Shown here one piece after another: positions 33,511 to 39,350 of a DNA stretch of 39,350 nt; within the stretch, counting starts at the first letter, position 1, and each line of letters starts with the position of its first letter. The notes below the pieces were generated by a model. The model made no database searches. It was not told where the DNA came from and saw nothing but the letters and a program-made list of their open reading frames with translations. Source of the DNA: an uncultured Pelagibacteraceae bacterium. Its GTDB lineage: Bacteria; Pseudomonadota; Alphaproteobacteria; Pelagibacterales; Pelagibacteraceae. The DNA lies in assembly GCA_902540275.1 (NCBI GenBank), contig CACBMB010000011.1:1-39350 (forward strand), given 5' to 3'. The position numbers and the translations under genes are program-made.

Positions 33511-34740
33511 TACTTATAACTTGATATTTGTACGAAACTAATTGATTTAATCCGACAGGACCTCTTGGTGGAAGTTTATTAGTTGATATACCAACTTCAC
33601 CCCCAAATCCAAATTCTCCACCATCTGCAAATTGAGTTGAAGTATTATGCATTGCAATTGAGCTATTCACTTTAATTAAAAATTTTTTTGCAGTTATTTT
33701 ATTATTAGTAATTATAGAGTCTGTATGCATCGTACCAAATTTATTAATATGATTAATAGCTTCTTCTAAGTCTTTGACAGATTTAACCGAAACCGTTGGT
33801 GATAAATACTCTTTCGACCAATCTTTATTATTAGCTTTAAATATTTTTCCTTTGTAGAATTTTCTTATTTTTTGGTCACCAATAATTTTACAACCGTGAT
33901 CCTCTAAGTTTTTTAGAATTAAATTACATGATTTTTTTAAGATTTTTTCATGAATTAAAATAGTTTCTGTTGCACCACAGATCGCAGTATTTCTTAATTT
34001 TGCGTTAAAAACAATTTTTTGTGCTATTTTAATATTTGCATCTTTATCAACAAAAGTATGACAAATTCCTTCTAAGTGTCCAATTGTTGGTAAATTAGAT
34101 AATGTTTGAACTTTTTTTACTAAACTTTTTCCTCCTCTTGGAATAATAACATCAATATATTTGTTCATTTTTGTTAATAAAAAATTAACTACTTTCCTAT
34201 TTTTACTAGAAATAAATTGAACAAAATTCTCATCAATTTTATTTTTTTTTAGAGAGTTTCTAAATAATTTAGATAATATTTTATTTGAGTGAAATGCTTC
34301 TTTACCACCTTTTAAAATCACAGGATTACCAGACTTGAAACATAAAGAAGCAATATCAGATGTAACATTTGGCCTACTTTCATAAATAATGCCAATTACC
34401 CCTATAGGAATTGTTATCTTTGAAATACTTAAACCATTTGGTCTTTTCCACTTTTCTAAAGTTACATTTGTTGGATCTTTAATTTTAATTATTGCTTTAA
34501 TTGAATTAATAATATTAAAAATTTTTTTTTCATCTAGAATAAGACGATTAATTAAATTTTTTTTTAATTTTTCTTTTTGAGCTTGATTAACATCTTTTTT
34601 ATTTTGATAAATAATTATTTTTTTATTTTTTTTGATTAAATTACAATAATCTTTTAAAACTTTATTTTTTTTCTTTGAATTTAATCCAAAAGAAAAAGCT
34701 TTTTTTGACTTATTTCCAATTTTTATTAATTCGTTTTTCA

Positions 34741-34741
<1 letters not shown>
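33491..34741 (-). CDS. proA: gamma-glutamyl phosphate reductase
   Basis: ProA reduces glutamyl-5-phosphate to glutamate semialdehyde, the second proline step. It is an aldehyde-dehydrogenase-fold protein of 416 residues, normal for ProA. Diagnostic stretches are IGVIGIIYESRPNVTSDIA (113-131), GNPVILKGGKEAFHSN, IPRGGKSL, GICHTFVD and the catalytic cysteine C255 in NTAICGATETILIHE. The C-terminal GEFGFGGEVGISTNKLPPRGP block is also present. The gene is very rich in lysine/asparagine codons. It starts at the last base of proB, so the two are translationally coupled. Confidence 0.96.
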
Positions 34742-36829
<2,088 letters not shown>

Positions 36830-36848
36830 CTATTTTTAAGTTGTACTA

Positions 36849-37103
36849 TTAATTGGGTTTAACTGAAACTAAAGTTCTATCTGATTTAGTTTTTTTGAAA
36901 ACAACTTTGCCTTTTATCACTGAAAATATTGAGTGATCTTTACCCATTCCAACATTTTTCCCAGGAAAGATTTTCGTTCCTCTTTGTCTTACTATAATAT
37001 TTCCAGGAATTACGGATTCTCCACCATATTTTTTAACACCAAGTCTTCGTCCAGCACTATCTCTACCGTTTCTCGATGATCCACCTGCTTTTTTTGTTGC
37101 CAT
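36849..37103 (-). CDS. rpmA: 50S ribosomal protein L27
   Basis: L27 lies near the peptidyl-transferase centre, its N-terminus reaching the P site. The 84-residue protein starts [20 protein letters not shown] and continues LGVKKYGGE and the [20 protein letters not shown] region, diagnostic of L27. There is no N-terminal cleavage extension of the Firmicutes type. A recognisable AGGA (minus strand, 37110-37113) precedes the ATG. It lies 12 bp after rplU in one operon with it. Confidence 0.97.
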   Translation of the reverse strand: MATKKAGGSSRNGRDSAGRRLGVKKYGGESVIPGNIIVRQRGTKIFPGKNVGMGKDHSIFSVIKGKVVFKKTKSDRTLVSVKPN

Positions 37104-37109
37104 AATTTT

Positions 37110-37113
37110 TCCT
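37110..37113 (-). promoter_or_regulatory. rpmA: Shine-Dalgarno site of rpmA
   Basis: AGGA on the minus strand lies 6 nt before the rpmA ATG, in the short rplU-rpmA gap. It is one of the few recognisable Shine-Dalgarno matches here. Confidence 0.5.
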
Positions 37114-37115
37114 AA

Positions 37116-37514
37116 TTACTTATTAGTCTTTTTTTCTGTCACTTCTTTTTTTGAAGGTTTAGAAATTTTTTCAGATTCAGATAAAATTTTACCGTCTTTT
37201 GAAAAAATTTTATTAATTCTTATCATAGAATATTCTTGTCTATGTCCATTTTTTCTTCTCGAATTATGTCTTCGTCTTTTTTTAAAGATTAAAATAGTTC
37301 TATTTTTACTATTCTTTATTAAGTTAGCCTCGACTTTTGCACCTTGTACAATTGGTGCACCGATCTCAATTATCTTGTTATCACCATAGGCTAAAATTTC
37401 CTTGAATTCAATTTTAGTATCTGGCTTTGAATTAGGTAGTTTTTCAATCTTTAAGATCTCACCTGATCTAACTTTATATTGTTTTCCACCTGTTTGTATT
37501 ACTGCGTATGACAT
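37116..37514 (-). CDS. rplU: 50S ribosomal protein L21
   Basis: L21 binds 23S rRNA domain with L20. The protein shows the classic start MSYAVIQTGGKQYKVRSGE, then VKVEANL-like and HNSRRKNGHRQEYSMIRI segments. I chose ATG 37514 because it gives exactly the conserved N-terminus; an in-frame start at 37541 would fall upstream of the predicted transcription start near 37533. The protein is then 132 residues with a Lys/Glu/Ser-rich C-terminal tail of about 25 residues. It is the first gene after the promoter at 37540-37567 and heads rplU-rpmA-obg-proBA. Confidence 0.95.
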   Translation of the reverse strand: MSYAVIQTGGKQYKVRSGEILKIEKLPNSKPDTKIEFKEILAYGDNKIIEIGAPIVQGAKVEANLIKNSKNRTILIFKKRRRHNSRRKNGHRQEYSMIRINKIFSKDGKILSESEKISKPSKKEVTEKKTNK

Positions 37515-37539
37515 AGTGTTGTGTAATTTTAATTCAAGC

Positions 37540-37567
37540 AATATAGTCTGAGCCTACTTATAGTCAA
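37540..37567 (-). promoter_or_regulatory. sigma70-type promoter of the rplU-rpmA-obg operon
   Basis: On the minus strand TTGACT (37567-37562) and TATATT (37545-37540) are separated by 16 bp, each matching 5 of 6 consensus bases. It lies in the 63-bp gap between the gloB stop and the rplU ATG. Transcription would begin near 37533, leaving a leader of about 20 nt. This is the best promoter match I found in the window. Confidence 0.65.
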
Positions 37568-37577
37568 GTTATATAAA

Positions 37578-38298
37578 CTAAAAATTATCCTTTAAATCTC
37601 TTAGTTTTGAAAAGGTTTTTAAATCTTTGGCCTTGAGAAATATATTACACTCAAGTTCGTCAGCTAGGGTAGTTGGAAGTGTAGGAAGATTATTGTTAAT
37701 TTTGTCTTTTACCTTAATTATTTTTTCTTTAAGTTTTATATTTTCAGAATCATTAATTAAGCAAAAAATTGAATTTTGAAGTGTATATTCATGCCCACAA
37801 TAAATTTCAGTATCTTTAGGGAGTTTTTTTATTTTTTTTAAAGAATTAAACATTTGTTCGTATGTTCCTTCAAATAATCTTCCACAGCCAAGAGAAAATA
37901 AAGTGTCGCCTGTAAAAATTTTTTTTTTCTTTATAAAAATGAAAAGCAATATGTCCTGTTGTGTGTCCAGGAATATGGTAAATTTTTGCTTCAAAATTTT
38001 CTTTCTTCCATATTTGGTTATTTTCCACAAAGATATCGATTTCAGGAATTCGATCTTTATCATCTTTGAAACCAACTACTTTTGAATTATATTTTTTTTT
38101 CAAATTTTTATTTCCACCAACATGATCGTAATGATGGTGTGTATTTAAGATGTATTTTAAGTTTAATTTATTTTTTTCAATTATTTCAATAACAGGCTCA
38201 GACTCACTTGGATCAATAACGCAAGCAATTCTTTTATTTTTATCAAATATTAGATATGAGTAATTGTCATTTAAACACGGGATTATTTTTACTTCCAT
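37578..38298 (-). CDS. gloB: hydroxyacylglutathione hydrolase (glyoxalase II), interrupted by a +1 frameshift
   Basis: GloB hydrolyses S-lactoylglutathione to lactate and glutathione, the second step of methylglyoxal detoxification. It is a metallo-beta-lactamase-fold protein. Metal ligands H54, H56, D58 and H59 lie in THHHYDH (53-59), and H112 in IPGHTTGH. The frame then breaks in a ten-A tract (plus-strand 37919-37928). Removing one A joins FHFYKEKK to IFTGDTLFSLGCGRLFEGT and continues through IYCGHEYT to 37578, giving about 239 residues, close to full length. Both halves are well conserved, which favours a sequencing error or slippage over an old pseudogene. It starts 1 bp after metW. Confidence 0.85.
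37919..37928 (-). other. gloB: A10 homopolymer at the gloB frameshift
   Basis: Ten A on the minus strand, followed by five T. With ten A the gloB frame ends in an unrelated short tail. With nine A the conserved FTGDTLF segment is read in frame. The arrangement parallels the asd site. Confidence 0.88.
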
Positions 38299-38299
38299 T

Positions 38300-38896
38300 T
38301 TAACTTTCTATTAAAAAAATACCAAGATTTGAACTCAAATTTTTTATATTTAGATTTGAATTGGTAATAAAGGATGGCTTATCACTTTTTAGAGCGATGG
38401 ATTTTGATAGTTTGAAATTCTTGTTTTTACTAAAATTTACAAAATCTTTTATTGTACAAAGGTGAATGTTTGCAGTGTTATACCATTCATCTGGCAAAGT
38501 TCTTGTTATAGGCATTGTGCCCTTTAACAAAAGGTGTAACCCAATTTTCCAATAACCAAAATTTGGTATTGTAACTATAGCTTGTTTACCGATCCTTAAG
38601 AGTTCATTTATTACTTTTTCTGGATTTAAGAAAGCTTGCAGAGTCTGACTTAAAATTACATACTCAAATGACTTATCTGGAAATTGTTTTAAATCATATT
38701 CAGCATTACCCTCAATAATTGTTAATCCTTTAGCAATACAATTTTGAACTTTAGCTTTTGAAATTTCTATTCCTCTAATGTTTACTTTTTTTTCTTTAAT
38801 AAGAAATTCCATTAAAATACCATCACCACATCCAACATCAAGTACATGAGAGTCTCTATCAATTAAATCTGATATGATTCTAAATTCTGGTTTCAT
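38300..38896 (-). CDS. metW: methionine biosynthesis protein MetW
   Basis: MetW is a small SAM-dependent methyltransferase-like protein found next to MetX; in several proteobacteria it is needed with MetX for homoserine acetylation. The 198-residue protein has the SAM-binding motif VLDVGCGDG (18-26), [16 protein letters not shown], the family-typical [18 protein letters not shown], and [12 protein letters not shown]. The start overlaps the end of metX by 17 bp, and gloB follows after 1 bp. The metX-metW pairing makes the call firm, though the exact biochemical role of MetW is less certain. Confidence 0.94.
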   Translation of the reverse strand: MKPEFRIISDLIDRDSHVLDVGCGDGILMEFLIKEKKVNIRGIEISKAKVQNCIAKGLTIIEGNAEYDLKQFPDKSFEYVILSQTLQAFLNPEKVINELLRIGKQAIVTIPNFGYWKIGLHLLLKGTMPITRTLPDEWYNTANIHLCTIKDFVNFSKNKNFKLSKSIALKSDKPSFITNSNLNIKNLSSNLGIFLIES

Positions 38897-39350
38897 TTTT
38901 TTTCTCTAAGTATGATCTATCTAAAAAATTTTTAAGTGCTTTTAAAAAATCTGGAACATCTAATAAAAAAGAGTCATGTCCTTTATCTGATTTTATTTCT
39001 ACAAATCCGACATTTGCTCCAATAGCATTTAATGCGATAACTATATCTTTATTTTCTTGTGTTGGATAAAGCCAGTCTGATGTAAATGATATAACAAAAA
39101 ATTTTGCTTTAGTATTTTTAAATGCATTTGATAAATTTCCATTATTTTGTTTTACCAAATCAAAGTAGTCCATTGCTCTTGTGATGTATAAGTAGCTGTT
39201 AGCATCAAATCTATCTACAAACACTGATCCTTGGTATCTTAAATAACTTTCAATTTGAAAGTCAGCATCAAATCCGAATTTTAGATCATCTCTTTCTTGC
39301 AGCTTTCTTCCAAATTTTTCTTGAAGACCTTTTTTTGATAAATAAGTGAT
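38880..39350 (-). CDS. metX: homoserine O-acetyltransferase MetX, 5'-truncated by window edge
   Basis: MetX acetylates homoserine to O-acetylhomoserine, the acceptor for direct sulfhydrylation to homocysteine or, with methanethiol, to methionine. The frame is open to the window edge; only the C-terminal 156 residues are present. The GTG at 39224 is internal, because conserved MetX sequence continues upstream ([12 protein letters not shown] runs into [23 protein letters not shown]). The catalytic acid is probably the aspartate in SDWLYP, and the catalytic histidine that in GHDSFLLD. It is an alpha/beta hydrolase fold. The 3' end overlaps metW by 17 bp. Confidence 0.93.
   Translation of the reverse strand: MTYLSKKGLQEKFGRKLQERDDLKFGFDADFQIESYLRYQGSVFVDRFDANSYLYITRAMDYFDLVKQNNGNLSNAFKNTKAKFFVISFTSDWLYPTQENKDIVIALNAIGANVGFVEIKSDKGHDSFLLDVPDFLKALKNFLDRSYLEKKNETRI

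Noticed and set aside
37578..38075. A separate gene overlapping gloB
   Set aside because: It contains the second half of glyoxalase II preceded by a shadow of the first half; one extra A explains it.

Overview
This window looks like chromosome from a SAR11-type alphaproteobacterium (Candidatus Pelagibacter or a close relative). The DNA is very AT-rich and lysine/asparagine codons dominate. Almost every base is coding: the longest gene-free gap is about 110 bp, and many neighbouring genes overlap by 1-20 bp. The gene content fits the same group: an intact dmdA-type DMSP demethylation cluster sits inside standard alphaproteobacterial housekeeping synteny. I see no tRNA, rRNA, CRISPR array, insertion sequence, phage gene or restriction/defence island. 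The taxonomic call rests on recognising these features by eye, not on a database search.

Layout, plus strand. (1) Bases 1-4387: trmD (5' end outside the window), rplS and leuCDB. (2) 4414-9686: a DMSP catabolism cluster, dmdC - dmdB - alpha/beta hydrolase - dmdA, lying between leuB and asd. (3) 9702-10710: asd, broken by one extra A in an A tract. (4) 10700-24117: a TCA-cycle supercluster, sdhCDAB - mmsA - mdh - sucCD - sucAB - lpd, encoding succinate dehydrogenase, malate dehydrogenase, succinyl-CoA synthetase and the 2-oxoglutarate dehydrogenase complex. (5) 24139-30993: priA, then a promoter-bearing gap and the F1 ATP synthase operon atpHAGDC.

At about 30.99 kb a hairpin terminator covers the overlapping, converging ends of atpC and rppH. 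From there to the end all genes are on the minus strand. Read in transcription order they are metX (5' end outside the window), metW, gloB (broken by one extra A in an A tract), then a clear sigma70-type promoter, rplU, rpmA, obg, proB, proA, nadD, rsfS, ctpA and rppH.

Working together: DmdA moves a methyl group from DMSP to tetrahydrofolate, and DmdB and DmdC carry the product to methylthioacryloyl-CoA. The hydratase for the last step is not in the window. Methanethiol released by that step could feed methionine synthesis from the O-acetylhomoserine made by MetX, and the carbon can enter the adjacent TCA cluster. The points most worth a second look are the two matching +1 A-tract frameshifts (asd and gloB), the uncharacterised hydrolase coupled to dmdA, an SdhD without the usual heme-ligand histidine, and a possible leaderless promoter at sucA.
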